A DNA stretch of 64,000 nucleotides from an uncultured Prevotella sp. (GCA_902798285.1 CADBVZ010000001.1:62001-126000); one strand, 5' to 3'. Positions 1 through 8,386 are shown, numbered from the stretch's first letter. A program made the numbers and translations. Notes: generated from the sequence alone by a model not told the origin.

Positions 1-420
1 CTCCTCCTCGATGACGGTCCTGACGGAGTCGGGCTCGCGGACGGTATAGACGGAGAAGTAACGGCCGTATTTGGGGAAGATGTCGGGCTCGAGACTGATG
101 GAGCAGCCATCGATATGACCATTCAGGGCCACGACATAGTTGGAATAGGCCAAGAGCGAGTCGGGCTGCAGATTGGCCACCACATCGAAGGCCGTGAGAT
201 CGGTAGCAGTCTGAACGATGCTCATATAGCGATTGATGCGCTGCATGGTGGTATTGACCACGCTGGCGGCATGCTTGGTGGCCTCGCGCTTGACTTTATT
301 TCTCGACTGGACGAAGAGCACACCCAATGACAGCATAAAGATAGGTATGGCCATAAGCAGAATGCCAAGGCTGAGCTTCCAAGAGATGGACTGGCGGATA
401 TGTTTGACAATGGAACGCAT
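1..420 (-). CDS. Membrane sensor protein, N-terminal part (runs off window)
   Basis: Open reading frame of 140 codons from an ATG at 420 to the window edge with no stop. The start is MRSIVKHIRQSISWKL, followed by one hydrophobic segment (about residues 17-37) and an extracytoplasmic region. Its stretch CSISLEPDIFPKYG resembles CRLIFEPDVYPQKG in the Cache-type sensor of the phosphatase gene at 51803-54184, so a Cache sensor domain is likely. The gene starts 12 bases after the stop of the neighbouring sensor gene and should be co-transcribed with it and RNase R. The output domain lies outside the window. A SpoIIE-type phosphatase or a histidine kinase is plausible, but that is inference. Confidence 0.75.
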   Translation of the reverse strand, partial: MRSIVKHIRQSISWKLSLGILLMAIPIFMLSLGVLFVQSRNKVKREATKHAASVVNTTMQRINRYMSIVQTATDLTAFDVVANLQPDSLLAYSNYVVALNGHIDGCSISLEPDIFPKYGRYFSVYTVREPDSVRTVIEEE

Positions 421-432
421 AGGGACGGATGG

Positions 433-1791
433 TTAGGTCATGATCTTCTCTGAATCGATAATAAGCTGATTGAGCAACGCGGTGATGGTTCCGCCACGCT
501 GCTTGATCTCGTCGACCAGGCGGTTGGACTCCTCGTCGGTAATCTCGTTGGCATGCTCGCTGATGGTGAGCACCCGATCGACAATATCGCTGACGGGCGT
601 CATCATCTGATCGGACATGTTATAGAGGAAACTGGTCTTCATACGATCGCCCGCCTGGGCCTCTTCATAGGCCATCTGAAGCACCTCGCGACGTTCCTGC
701 AGGATCTCAGAGGCGTGATGCATCTCATTCACACGGGTGGACAATGACCTCTGCATCTGCTGGAAATGCTTCTGCAGACTACCCACCTCGTCTTGTCGGC
801 GACTATCGGGGATGGGTTCATCGTAAGAGCCCTCGGCGATTCGCTGGGCCGACTTAGCCAACTGGCGGAGCGGCAGGAGCTGACGATGGATGAAAAGACA
901 ACAGGAGACGAGCAACAGCAGCAGACCTATGATGGCGATGATGATCACCATGTGGAGCAGACGGTTGTAGTCGCCAAAGATATCACCCTCAGGATAGATG
1001 ACAGCTGCACTCCAGCCAAGAGCTGTAAGGGCCCGGCCGGATTCGTCGGAACGCTCGAAGGGCTTATAGAACACATAACAGCCCACGCCGTCCATCCTGA
1101 CAAACTCATAGCCCGTCTCACCAGCCATCATGGACTGAATCACGTCGCGTTCGGCGTTATTGTCGTATTTCTCAGCCAACTCGAAGGCATTCTTGTTAAG
1201 GAACGTACTATCGGGGAACACGATGAGCTGGCCACTCTTTCCCAGCAACACGCTGAAGGAATTGGGCGAGGGTTTGCCCTCGAGCATAATCTTGGAAAGC
1301 AACGTGAGCGACACGTCAACATCGAACGTGCCGATAATCTTCTGACCATCGTAGATGGGCAGACGGAAGGTGGTAACGGCCTCCTCCTTGTCATCACGAT
1401 GACACTGAGCCTCGATCCAGCCCGAGAGTTCGGTATTAACTGTGACGGAGTCGGTGTTCCAGATGAAATGGGTGTCGACGATATAAGGATTATCATCGAC
1501 CAGGCGCTGGGCATAGACCTCCATCTTCTCAGGCTGATGGACGTATTTCATCATACGCCAGTAAATATTACCTGTGGCCTGTTCCACGTTGTAGAGCACG
1601 TTGTCAATGCGGTTCACGGTGGCCTCGAGCGTCTGGGCGGCATCACTGAGTGCCTCCTCGCGCACAGCCTTGCGCGAGAAATAGAACAAGGTGAAAAGAG
1701 CTACGATGAGCAAGACGGCCAAGGCTAAGATGACCCTCAGACTAAGCCTGAAGGATAAAGTATGGTTGATATAGTTTTTAAGTTTGGACAT
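433..1791 (-). CDS. Cache-HAMP membrane sensor with degenerate histidine-kinase dimerisation motif
   Basis: 452 residues. There is a transmembrane helix near residues 16-38, a periplasmic Cache-like region, a second helix near 279-302, a HAMP linker (about 300-352), a coiled coil and a short C-terminal module. The C-terminal motif FLYNMSDQMMTP matches the HisKA consensus F-NMSHEIRTP, except that the phospho-accepting histidine is aspartate (D394). No ATPase domain follows, and the protein ends about 58 residues later. It should therefore sense and dimerise but not autophosphorylate. It lies 8 bases after RNase R and 12 bases before another sensor gene, which is a likely signalling partner. 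The role is inferred; the missing histidine is directly visible. Confidence 0.8.
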   Translation of the reverse strand: MSKLKNYINHTLSFRLSLRVILALAVLLIVALFTLFYFSRKAVREEALSDAAQTLEATVNRIDNVLYNVEQATGNIYWRMMKYVHQPEKMEVYAQRLVDDNPYIVDTHFIWNTDSVTVNTELSGWIEAQCHRDDKEEAVTTFRLPIYDGQKIIGTFDVDVSLTLLSKIMLEGKPSPNSFSVLLGKSGQLIVFPDSTFLNKNAFELAEKYDNNAERDVIQSMMAGETGYEFVRMDGVGCYVFYKPFERSDESGRALTALGWSAAVIYPEGDIFGDYNRLLHMVIIIAIIGLLLLLVSCCLFIHRQLLPLRQLAKSAQRIAEGSYDEPIPDSRRQDEVGSLQKHFQQMQRSLSTRVNEMHHASEILQERREVLQMAYEEAQAGDRMKTSFLYNMSDQMMTPVSDIVDRVLTISEHANEITDEESNRLVDEIKQRGGTITALLNQLIIDSEKIMT

Positions 1792-1799
1792 CGCTCTTA

Positions 1800-3998
1800 T
1801 TAATCGTCAGCTAAAGTAAAATCGAGTTGCTTGCGCTCAAGATTGGCACGAGCCACCTGGATGCGGATGGGATCGCCCAACTGATACTTGGTATGATTAC
1901 GCCGGCCTACGATGGTGAAGTTCTTCTCATCGAAGTCGTAGTAGTCGTTGCCAAGGTCGCGGATGGGTATCATTCCCTCGCAATGGGTCTCGTCGATCTG
2001 AGCATAAATACCATAAGAGGTGAGGCCCGAGATGTGGGCATCGTAGGTATTGCCTATCTTATCGGCCATGAACTCCACCATCTTGTACTTGATGGAATCG
2101 CGTTCGGCGTTCTGGCTGATCTGCTCCATATCGCTGCAGTGCTCGCAGAACTCCTCGTACTTATCCTTATTGGCGGAACGGGCACCATCCTGATACTTCG
2201 TGAGCAGACGGTGTACCATCATATCGGGATAACGGCGGATGGGCGAGGTGAAATGGGTATAGTAGTCGAAGGCCAGACCATAGTGGCCGATGTTGTGAAC
2301 ACTGTACTTGGCCTTCATCATGGCACGCAGGGCTACCGTCTCGATGGCGTTCTGCTCGCGAGTACCTTCGGCCTCGCTCATCAGGGCGTTAAGACTCTTG
2401 GTGATGGCGCCCTTAGTGCCGCTGGTCTTCACCTTATAACCAAACTTAGATACGAACTGGCGCAGATTCTCGAGTTTCGCAGGATCGGGTTGGTCGTGGA
2501 TACGATAGGGCAATGTCTTGGCCTTCTGCCCTTTCTTTACGCGACCGATGGATTCGGCCACCGTCTTATTGGCCAGCAGCATGAACTCCTCAATGAGTTT
2601 GTTGGCATCCTTCGAGGTCTTGAAGTAAGCCTTGACGGGCTTGCCGGTCTCGTCGATATCGAAGTGGAGCTCCTCACGATCGAACTTCACACTACCGTTC
2701 TTGAAGCGGGCGGCACGGAGCTTCTTGGCGAGGGCATCGAGCTTGATGAGCTGATCGGCATTCTCGCCCTTATAGGGTTTCTTCTTGGTGGCAGGGGGAG
2801 CGGGCTCGCCTGTGCCATCCTTCACGCCATTATCCTCGAGAATCTGCTGCACCTCCTCGTAGGCATAGCGACGATCGCTCTTGATGACAGTATGAGCCAG
2901 GTGCCACTTCTTGATGTTGGCCTCGTCGTCGAGTTGGAAGATGACGCTATAGCAGAGTTTCTCCTCGTCGGGACGGAGCGAGCAGATGAAGTTACAGAGG
3001 CGCTCAGGCAGCATGGGGATGGTACGATCCACGAGGTAGATACTCGTGGCGCGATTGAAGGCTTCCTTATCGATGGTGGAACCTTCCTTCACATAATGCG
3101 ATACATCGGCGATATGCACACCTACCTCCCAAAGTCCATTGTCGAGGGGACGGATACTGAGGGCATCGTCGAAGTCCTTGGCATCCTTGGGGTCGATGGT
3201 ACAGGTAAACACATCGCGCATATCCTCACGACGGGCTATCTCATCGGGCGTGATGCCCGGATCAATCTTCTCGGCTGCCTCCTCCACATTCTTGGGATAC
3301 TTGTAAGGCAGGTTATACTGAGCCAGGATGGCGTGCATCTCGGCATTGTTCTCGCCCGTCTTACCAAGGATATCCACCACGGAGCCAATGATATTCTTAT
3401 GTTCGTTGTCGGGCCACTGAACCACCTTTACTACTGCCTTGTCATCGGTCTTACCACCCTTCAGTTTGCGTTTGGGGATGATGATGTCGTGAACGAAGGT
3501 GGTGTCCTGCGGAACGAGGAAGGCCATATCCTTCTCTACACGCAGACGACCAACGATGGTATCATGAGCACGACGGACAATCTCGATGACCATGGCCTCC
3601 TTGATGTGCTTATCGCGACGGGCCATATAAGACACCTTTACCTTGTCGCCATCCATAGCCGACATGGAGTTGCGCTCGGCCACGAACACGGGGGTGCCAC
3701 CATCATCGGGCAGGAACGAGTTGCGCCCGTTGGCCTTACGACGGAAGATACCCTCCTGAACCTGAGTCTTCAGATTAAGGCGATATGAGGTGTCGCTGAC
3801 CTTCGAGAGGAAATCATCCCATGCCATCTCCTCCATCGTATCGATGGCGAGCATCTTCAACGGATGGGTATCGAGCTTCAGGGCCCTGAATATCTGTTTG
3901 AACGTAAATGTCTCGTTCGGATTATGCTGGAAGAGGTTCTGCAGTAATTCACTGACTTGCTTCTTACCTAAACGTTTTCCACCTTTTTTCTTGCCCAT
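1800..3998 (-). CDS. rnr: Ribonuclease R (RNB-family 3'-5' exoribonuclease)
   Basis: 732 residues from MGKKKGGKRLGKKQ. An N-terminal winged-helix-like segment precedes cold-shock domains, then the RNB catalytic domain with DAKDFDDALSI (metal-binding aspartates), and a C-terminal S1 domain beginning near VEFMADKIGNTYDAHISG. RNase R degrades structured RNA in the cytoplasm in the 3' to 5' direction. The reading frame stays open upstream to 4142, but that extension would start upstream of the promoter at 4024-4031 and only translates an inverted repeat. The ATG at 3998 is therefore chosen. A lysine- and proline-rich loop (around PAPPATKKKPYKG) inside the RNB region looks like a lineage insertion. 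Two sensor genes follow at once. Confidence 0.95.
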   Translation of the reverse strand: MGKKKGGKRLGKKQVSELLQNLFQHNPNETFTFKQIFRALKLDTHPLKMLAIDTMEEMAWDDFLSKVSDTSYRLNLKTQVQEGIFRRKANGRNSFLPDDGGTPVFVAERNSMSAMDGDKVKVSYMARRDKHIKEAMVIEIVRRAHDTIVGRLRVEKDMAFLVPQDTTFVHDIIIPKRKLKGGKTDDKAVVKVVQWPDNEHKNIIGSVVDILGKTGENNAEMHAILAQYNLPYKYPKNVEEAAEKIDPGITPDEIARREDMRDVFTCTIDPKDAKDFDDALSIRPLDNGLWEVGVHIADVSHYVKEGSTIDKEAFNRATSIYLVDRTIPMLPERLCNFICSLRPDEEKLCYSVIFQLDDEANIKKWHLAHTVIKSDRRYAYEEVQQILEDNGVKDGTGEPAPPATKKKPYKGENADQLIKLDALAKKLRAARFKNGSVKFDREELHFDIDETGKPVKAYFKTSKDANKLIEEFMLLANKTVAESIGRVKKGQKAKTLPYRIHDQPDPAKLENLRQFVSKFGYKVKTSGTKGAITKSLNALMSEAEGTREQNAIETVALRAMMKAKYSVHNIGHYGLAFDYYTHFTSPIRRYPDMMVHRLLTKYQDGARSANKDKYEEFCEHCSDMEQISQNAERDSIKYKMVEFMADKIGNTYDAHISGLTSYGIYAQIDETHCEGMIPIRDLGNDYYDFDEKNFTIVGRRNHTKYQLGDPIRIQVARANLERKQLDFTLADD

Positions 3999-4023
3999 AG
4001 ATTGATTCTTTATAGTTTCTGCT

Positions 4024-4031
4024 GCAAATAT
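4024..4031 (-). promoter_or_regulatory. -7 promoter element of rnr
   Basis: On the minus strand the sequence reads TATATTTG, matching the Bacteroidetes -7 consensus TAnnTTTG. It lies 26 bases upstream of the chosen rnr start. Confidence 0.65.
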
Positions 4032-4042
4032 AGTAAATTTTT

Positions 4043-4118
4043 GGCACGAATCACACGAATTACGCGAATTATTTGCGCTCCAGAGATTAAAATTCGTGAA
4101 ATTAGTGAAATTCGTGCC
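4043..4118. repeat. 28-bp imperfect inverted repeat (REP-like hairpin)
   Basis: Two 28-base arms (4043-4070 and 4091-4118) are separated by 20 bases and match at most positions. Each arm is made of degenerate copies of a unit like AATTCGTG. The element lies between the divergent promoters of rnr and the epimerase gene. Confidence 0.8.
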
Positions 4119-4127
4119 TATTTTTTG

Positions 4128-4135
4128 TACCTTTG
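4128..4135 (+). promoter_or_regulatory. -7 promoter element of the SDR gene
   Basis: TACCTTTG matches TAnnTTTG and lies 18 bases upstream of the ATG at 4154. It also rules out the in-frame TTG at 4133 as a start. Confidence 0.7.
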
Positions 4136-4153
4136 CAACCAAAAATCATTAAA

Positions 4154-5149
4154 ATGAAGATATTAATCACCGGCGCAAGCGGTTTTATAGGTTCTTTCAT
4201 CGTGGAAGAAGCACTGAAGCGAGGCTTCGAAACATGGGCCGCCGTACGCAAAAGCAGTTCGAAGGTGTACCTCCAAGACGAGCGTATCAACTTCATCGAA
4301 CTGAACCTCTCGTCGAAGGAGCAGCTCGTGGAGCAACTCAAGGGCAAGGGGTTCGACTACGTGGTGCATGCCGCTGGTGTTACGAAATGCCTGAACAAAC
4401 AGGACTTCAGCCGTATCAACACCCAGGGCACCAAGAATCTGGTGGATGCACTGATGGAGGTGGGCATGCCGCTGAAGCGACTGGTGTTCATCAGCAGCCT
4501 GAGTATCTTCGGGGCTATTAAGGAGCAACAGCCTTATGAAGAGATTCGCGAGACGGATACCCCTCAGCCCAACACGGCTTATGGCAAGAGTAAGTTGGAG
4601 GCAGAAAAGTATCTGGAGTCGCTGGGCACTCGCGTACCTTATATTATATTAAGGCCTACGGGTGTGTATGGTCCTCGCGAAAAGGATTACTTCATCATGG
4701 CCAAGAGCATCAAGGGCCACAGTGATTTCGCCGTGGGCTATAAGCGTCAGGACATCACCTTTGTGTATGTGCAGGATGTGGTGCAGGCCGTGTTCCTGGC
4801 TCTCGAGAAGGGCGAGAACGGACGCAAGTACTTCCTGAGCGACGGACTGGTATATCAGAGCACCACCTTCAGCGATCTGATTCATGAGGAGCTGGGACGT
4901 CCGTGGTGGATTCGCATCACAGCCCCTGTATGGGTGCTCCGCATTGTGACCTTCTTCGGCGAGTACGTAGGAAGAATGACGGGCAAAGTAACAGCCCTGA
5001 ATAACGATAAATACAACATTCTGAAGCAGCGCAACTGGCGATGCGACATTCAGCCCGCCATCGACGAACTGGGTTATCAGCCCAAGTACGATCTGAAGCA
5101 GGGTGTGAAGGAAACCATCAAATGGTACAAGGACAACGGGTGGTTGTAA
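4154..5149 (+). CDS. NAD(P)-dependent epimerase/dehydratase (extended SDR)
   Basis: 331 residues. The Rossmann dinucleotide-binding motif GASGFIG is at residues 7-13. The active-site serine region FISSLSIFG and the catalytic YGKSK (Tyr-x-x-x-Lys) follow, so this is an active extended short-chain dehydrogenase/reductase. Such enzymes act on nucleotide sugars or related substrates in the cytoplasm; the substrate cannot be read from the sequence. The ATG at 4154 is preferred because the promoter is just upstream. The next gene (PAP2 family) starts 64 bases on, after a tandem heptamer repeat, and may be co-transcribed. Confidence 0.88.
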   Translation: MKILITGASGFIGSFIVEEALKRGFETWAAVRKSSSKVYLQDERINFIELNLSSKEQLVEQLKGKGFDYVVHAAGVTKCLNKQDFSRINTQGTKNLVDALMEVGMPLKRLVFISSLSIFGAIKEQQPYEEIRETDTPQPNTAYGKSKLEAEKYLESLGTRVPYIILRPTGVYGPREKDYFIMAKSIKGHSDFAVGYKRQDITFVYVQDVVQAVFLALEKGENGRKYFLSDGLVYQSTTFSDLIHEELGRPWWIRITAPVWVLRIVTFFGEYVGRMTGKVTALNNDKYNILKQRNWRCDIQPAIDELGYQPKYDLKQGVKETIKWYKDNGWL

Positions 5150-5184
5150 TTGAGAGGTGAGAGGTGAGAAGTGAGAGGTGAGAG
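5150..5184 (+). repeat. Tandem heptamer repeat (5 units, GTGAGAG type)
   Basis: Five consecutive 7-base units (TTGAGAG, GTGAGAG, GTGAGAA, GTGAGAG, GTGAGAG) begin right after the SDR stop codon. Similar heptamer runs occur at 6792-6836, 19761-19795 and 39652-39679. Confidence 0.85.
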
Positions 5185-5213
5185 AATTGTTGGATAAACG
5201 CAGAATATAAAGG

Positions 5214-6173
5214 GTGAAAGTTTTTAAGGATCTGTTCAAGATAGAGAAGAAACCGCGGAAGGGACTTCTGGCGGTGGAATGGGTGGTGCTGGCATATATG
5301 CTGCTTACCACCGTCGTCATATTGTTCACATACACGAAGGCCATCAATCCTGAGTCGATGCTCTGGGGGCGTTTCCGTATCCTGGTCACGATGGCGGCCC
5401 TGTGGGTGGTCTACAAGATGGTACCCTGCCGATTTACGTTCTTCTGCAGGATAGGATTGCATCTGGCCCTTTTGTCGTGGTGGTATCCCGATACCTACGA
5501 GATCAACCGCATCTTCCCCAACTTCGACCACGTATTCGCTTCGTGGGAGCAACAGATATTCGGTTGTCAGCCAGCCCTATTGTTCTATGAGGCCTTGCCC
5601 AGCATCTTTATCAGCGAGCCGCTCATCATAGGTTATTCGGGCTATTTCCCCTTGATAGCCGTGGTCAGCCTCTTCTACTTCTTCTGTCGCTATCAGGAGT
5701 TCGAGCGCGCCACGTTTATCATCCTGGCCTCGTTCTTCCTTTACTACGTGGTGTTTGTGTTGCTGCCCGTTACTGGTCCGCAGTACTATTACGCAGTAGT
5801 GGGACTCGACAACATTGCAAATGGCATATTCCCCGATATAGGCACTCACTTCGCCCTCCATCAGGACAAGTTGCCCATTCCTGGTGATCCTAACGGATTC
5901 TTCCACCAGCTGCTCGAGGCTGCCCACGAAACGGGCGAGCGCCCCACAGCCGCCTTCCCCAGCAGTCATGTGGGTATAACCGTCATCCTGTCGATCCTGG
6001 CATGGAAGGCACGCAACAAGCCCCTTTTCATCCTGACGCTGGTGTTCCTGGTGCTCATCAATCTGGCCACCATCTATCTGCGTGCGCACTATGTGATCGA
6101 CATCATCGCTGGCTGGATTACGGCCATCGTGATTTACACGTTTTTGCATTTTTTCGCCCGAAAATTTGTTTAA
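5214..6173 (+). CDS. PAP2-superfamily membrane phosphatase/phosphotransferase
   Basis: 319 residues with a GTG start (MKVFKDLFKIEKK). Several hydrophobic helices are present. The PAP2 signature is seen as RPTAAFPSSH (R-P then P-S-x-H) and, near the C terminus, RAHYVIDIIAGW (R with H-x-x-x-D). The family hydrolyses or transfers lipid-linked phosphate at the membrane. In Bacteroidetes some members make inositol-phosphate ceramides and others are undecaprenyl-pyrophosphate or lipid A phosphatases. The multi-helix N-terminal part fits the PAP2_3-like branch, but the exact substrate is unknown. No in-frame ATG gives a better start; the GTG follows an A-rich stretch. Confidence 0.82.
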   Translation: MKVFKDLFKIEKKPRKGLLAVEWVVLAYMLLTTVVILFTYTKAINPESMLWGRFRILVTMAALWVVYKMVPCRFTFFCRIGLHLALLSWWYPDTYEINRIFPNFDHVFASWEQQIFGCQPALLFYEALPSIFISEPLIIGYSGYFPLIAVVSLFYFFCRYQEFERATFIILASFFLYYVVFVLLPVTGPQYYYAVVGLDNIANGIFPDIGTHFALHQDKLPIPGDPNGFFHQLLEAAHETGERPTAAFPSSHVGITVILSILAWKARNKPLFILTLVFLVLINLATIYLRAHYVIDIIAGWITAIVIYTFLHFFARKFV

Positions 6174-6196
6174 TTCAAAAATAATCCCTACCTTTG
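6165..6196 (+). promoter_or_regulatory. Promoter for the greA leader
   Basis: TTTG (6165-6168) is separated by 20 bases from TACCTTTG (6189-6196), an exact fit to the Bacteroidetes promoter. It overlaps the end of the PAP2 gene and lies about 130 bases before greA. Confidence 0.8.
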
Positions 6197-6234
6197 CAAC
6201 CAAGTAAGTAAGGATAAGACATATTAAAGCGCGA

Positions 6235-6276
6235 GGATTCCGACACGACACCATTGTCGGGATTCTTTTGTTTTTT
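6235..6276 (+). terminator. Terminator-like hairpin in the greA leader (attenuator candidate)
   Basis: An 11-base-pair stem (6235-6245 with 6255-6265, two G-U pairs) with a 9-base loop is followed by TTTTGTTTTTT. It lies between the promoter and greA, so transcripts from the promoter should partly end here as an RNA of roughly 75 bases. Confidence 0.75.
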
Positions 6277-6324
6277 ACGTCTGACTAAAATCAAAATAGT
6301 AACGAATATTAAATTTTACGAATC

Positions 6325-6792
6325 ATGGCATACATGTCACAAGATGGCTACGACAAACTGGTAGCCGAACTGAAACATTTGGAAAGCGTGGAGCGCCCCA
6401 AGGCCTCAGCAGCCATTGCAGAGGCTCGCGAGAAGGGCGATCTGAGTGAGAATAGTGAGTACGATGCAGCCAAGGAGGCTCAGGCTCACCTGGAGGACAA
6501 GATCAATCAGCTGAAGATGACCATCTCGGAGGCTAAGGTGGTAGATACCAGCCGTCTGAGCACTGATGCCGTTCAGATCCTGTCGAAGGTGGAGATGACC
6601 AATATGACGAACAAGGCCAAGATGACCTACACCATCGTGAGCGAGAGCGAGGCTAATCTGCGCGAGGGTAAGATCTCTATCCAGACACCTATCGCCCAGG
6701 GACTGCTCAACCACAAGGTGGGCGATGAGGTAGAGGTTAAGATTCCTCGTGGCACCATCAAGCTGCGCATCGATAAGATCACCGTGGGATAG
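6325..6792 (+). CDS. greA: Transcription elongation factor GreA
   Basis: 155 residues, normal for the family. The N-terminal coiled-coil carries the acidic tip in GDLSENSEYDAAKE, whose Asp and Glu enter the RNA polymerase secondary channel and trigger cleavage of backtracked RNA. The C-terminal FKBP-like domain holds PIAQGLLNHKVGDEVEV. The ATG at 6325 (MAYMSQDGYDKL) is the natural start. It is preceded by a long leader with an intrinsic-terminator hairpin. The HIT gene follows after 44 bases that consist almost wholly of a heptamer tandem repeat. Confidence 0.97.
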   Translation: MAYMSQDGYDKLVAELKHLESVERPKASAAIAEAREKGDLSENSEYDAAKEAQAHLEDKINQLKMTISEAKVVDTSRLSTDAVQILSKVEMTNMTNKAKMTYTIVSESEANLREGKISIQTPIAQGLLNHKVGDEVEVKIPRGTIKLRIDKITVG

Positions 6793-6836
6793 TTGACAGT
6801 TGACAGTTGAGAGTTGAGAATTAAGAGTTAAGAGTT
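6792..6836 (+). repeat. Tandem heptamer repeat between greA and HIT gene
   Basis: Six 7-base units (GTTGACA twice, GTTGAGA twice, ATTAAGA, GTTAAGA) plus GTT lead directly into the ATG at 6837. They belong to the same family as the runs at 5150, 19761 and 39652. Confidence 0.88.
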
Positions 6837-7235
6837 ATGGATATTTTCTCAAAGATTGCTGCTGGTGAGATTCCCAGCTACAAGTGCGCAGAAAGCGATA
6901 AGTTCTACGCCTTCCTCGACATCAATCCGCTGGTAAAGGGTCACACGCTGGTGATTCCTCGTCGTGAGGTGGACTACATCTTCGATATGGATGATGACGA
7001 GATAGCCGAGTATCAGGTATTTGCCAAGAAAGTGGCTCTGGCCGTCAAGGCAGCCTTCCCCTGCAAGAAGGTGGCTCAGGTGGTGCTGGGTCTTGAAGTA
7101 CCTCATGCACACATCCACCTCATCCCCATGCAGAGTGAGGGCGATGTCGACTTCCGTCGCGAAAAGCTGAAACTGTCCGAGGAGGAGTTTAAAGAGATCG
7201 CCTCCAAGATATATGCAGAATTCAAAAAGCAGTAA
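6837..7235 (+). CDS. HIT-family nucleotide hydrolase/transferase
   Basis: 132 residues. The histidine triad HAHIHLIPM near the C terminus is the nucleotide-phosphoramidase active site, and the N-terminal MDIFSKIAAGEIPSYK is typical of the HINT/Fhit group. It is a cytoplasmic enzyme; bacterial members cleave AMP-linked phosphoramidates or dinucleoside polyphosphates. It probably shares the greA transcript, since only a short repeat lies between them. Its stop codon lies within the left arm of a bidirectional terminator. Confidence 0.92.
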   Translation: MDIFSKIAAGEIPSYKCAESDKFYAFLDINPLVKGHTLVIPRREVDYIFDMDDDEIAEYQVFAKKVALAVKAAFPCKKVAQVVLGLEVPHAHIHLIPMQSEGDVDFRREKLKLSEEEFKEIASKIYAEFKKQ

Positions 7236-7256
7236 CCTGGTTGGATTACTGCTTTT
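7225..7256. terminator. Bidirectional terminator between HIT and guanylyltransferase genes
   Basis: A perfect 11-bp stem (AAAAGCAGTAA pairing with TTACTGCTTTT) with a 10-base loop lies between two convergent genes. The A/T ends supply a T-tract for either direction. Confidence 0.88.
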
Positions 7257-7261
7257 AGTTT

Positions 7262-8356
7262 CTATACGAACTTCTCACCGTATTTCAGGCGAACCTCACT
7301 CACGTATTTCTTCACCATCGACGAGTTGTCGCTCTTCTTACAAATCAGCAACACGTCGCCCTCCTCAGCTACAATGTAGCCCTCGAGTCCGTTGAACACA
7401 CCCAGGCGTCCCTTGGGCAGCCGGATGATGTTGTTGTGGCAATCCTCCAGAATAACCTCCGAGTCCATCACCACGTTATCATCCTTCACCTTGCTCATCA
7501 CTTCGTAGATGGCGTGCCATGTGCCCAGGTCGGCCCAACCGAAGTTGCACTTCATCACGAACACATCCTGACTCTGTTCCAGTATGGCGTAGTCGAGCGA
7601 GAGGTTCGGATAGCGGGGGTAGTTCGCATCCACGTAAGCCATCTCCTCCTCATAGGTATAGTTGGGCTTGTCCGTCTTCAGATTACGCAGCACGGTGGGG
7701 AATATATGCTCGAAGTTTTGAATCAGGTGGCGTGCGTTCGATATGAAGATACCCGTGTTCCAGTAGAACTCGCCACTCTCCATGAACATCTTCGCAAAGT
7801 CGCGCTCGGGCTTCTCCGTGAACGACTTCACCTTGTAAACCTCAGGCTTGCAACTCAAGTCGCCCAACTGGATATAGCCATAGCCGGGCTCAGGCCTTGT
7901 AGGCTTCACACCCATCGCCAGCAGCACATCGTTCTCCGTCACGTAGCCCACGCCTACGTCCATGCTATGGGCGAAGGCCGTCTCGTCGAGTATCAACTGG
8001 TCTGATGGTGCGATGATGATGTTAGCATCGGCGTTGCGCTTCAGAATACGCATTGTGGCCCACGCCACACTTGGAGCCGTGTTCCTGTGGATCGGCTCTG
8101 CGATGGTGTTCAACTCGGATACCTCGGGCAACTGTTCCTTCACCAGGTGCAGGTATTCCTTACACGTACATACAAATATATTCTCCTTTGGCAGTAGTCG
8201 GGCGAATCGGTCGAAAGTAGCTTGCAACTGTGTTCTTCCCGTTCCGAAGAGGTCTACGAACTGCTTGGGGTACTGTTCCCTGCTTACGGGCCATAATCGC
8301 CTTCCGCGTCCTCCTGCCAATATGATGCAGAAGTTTTTCTTATCTGTTATTTCCAT
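7262..8356 (-). CDS. manC: Mannose-1-phosphate guanylyltransferase
   Basis: 364 residues. The nucleotidyltransferase signature is near the N terminus (ILAGGRGRRLWPVSRE, then YPKQF), and FTEKPERDFA and the WADLGTWHA region are typical of GDP-mannose pyrophosphorylases. The enzyme makes GDP-mannose from mannose-1-phosphate and GTP for glycan and capsule synthesis. It is the short form without a fused C-terminal phosphomannose isomerase domain. A -7-like element (TACCTTCG on the minus strand, 8387-8394) lies 31 bases upstream. The gene is monocistronic and convergent with the HIT gene. Confidence 0.92.
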   Translation of the reverse strand: MEITDKKNFCIILAGGRGRRLWPVSREQYPKQFVDLFGTGRTQLQATFDRFARLLPKENIFVCTCKEYLHLVKEQLPEVSELNTIAEPIHRNTAPSVAWATMRILKRNADANIIIAPSDQLILDETAFAHSMDVGVGYVTENDVLLAMGVKPTRPEPGYGYIQLGDLSCKPEVYKVKSFTEKPERDFAKMFMESGEFYWNTGIFISNARHLIQNFEHIFPTVLRNLKTDKPNYTYEEEMAYVDANYPRYPNLSLDYAILEQSQDVFVMKCNFGWADLGTWHAIYEVMSKVKDDNVVMDSEVILEDCHNNIIRLPKGRLGVFNGLEGYIVAEEGDVLLICKKSDNSSMVKKYVSEVRLKYGEKFV

Positions 8357-8386
8357 CTAGTGGTTCTTAGTAGCATTTTGCTGCTG

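Noticed and set aside
766..1728. A 320-codon open frame opposite the sensor gene
   Set aside because: Antisense shadow of the 452-residue sensor with no domain of its own.
1827..3788. A 653-codon open frame on the plus strand opposite rnr
   Set aside because: It is an exact antisense shadow of a well-recognised RNase R gene, has no recognisable family and no promoter; such long shadows arise from codon bias here.
3999..4142. 48-residue N-terminal extension of RNase R
   Set aside because: It lies upstream of or across the rnr promoter and translates the 28-bp inverted repeat.
4649..5552. Overlapping minus-strand open frames opposite the SDR and PAP2 genes
   Set aside because: Both are shadows; the repetitive peptide in them comes from the heptamer repeat at 5150.
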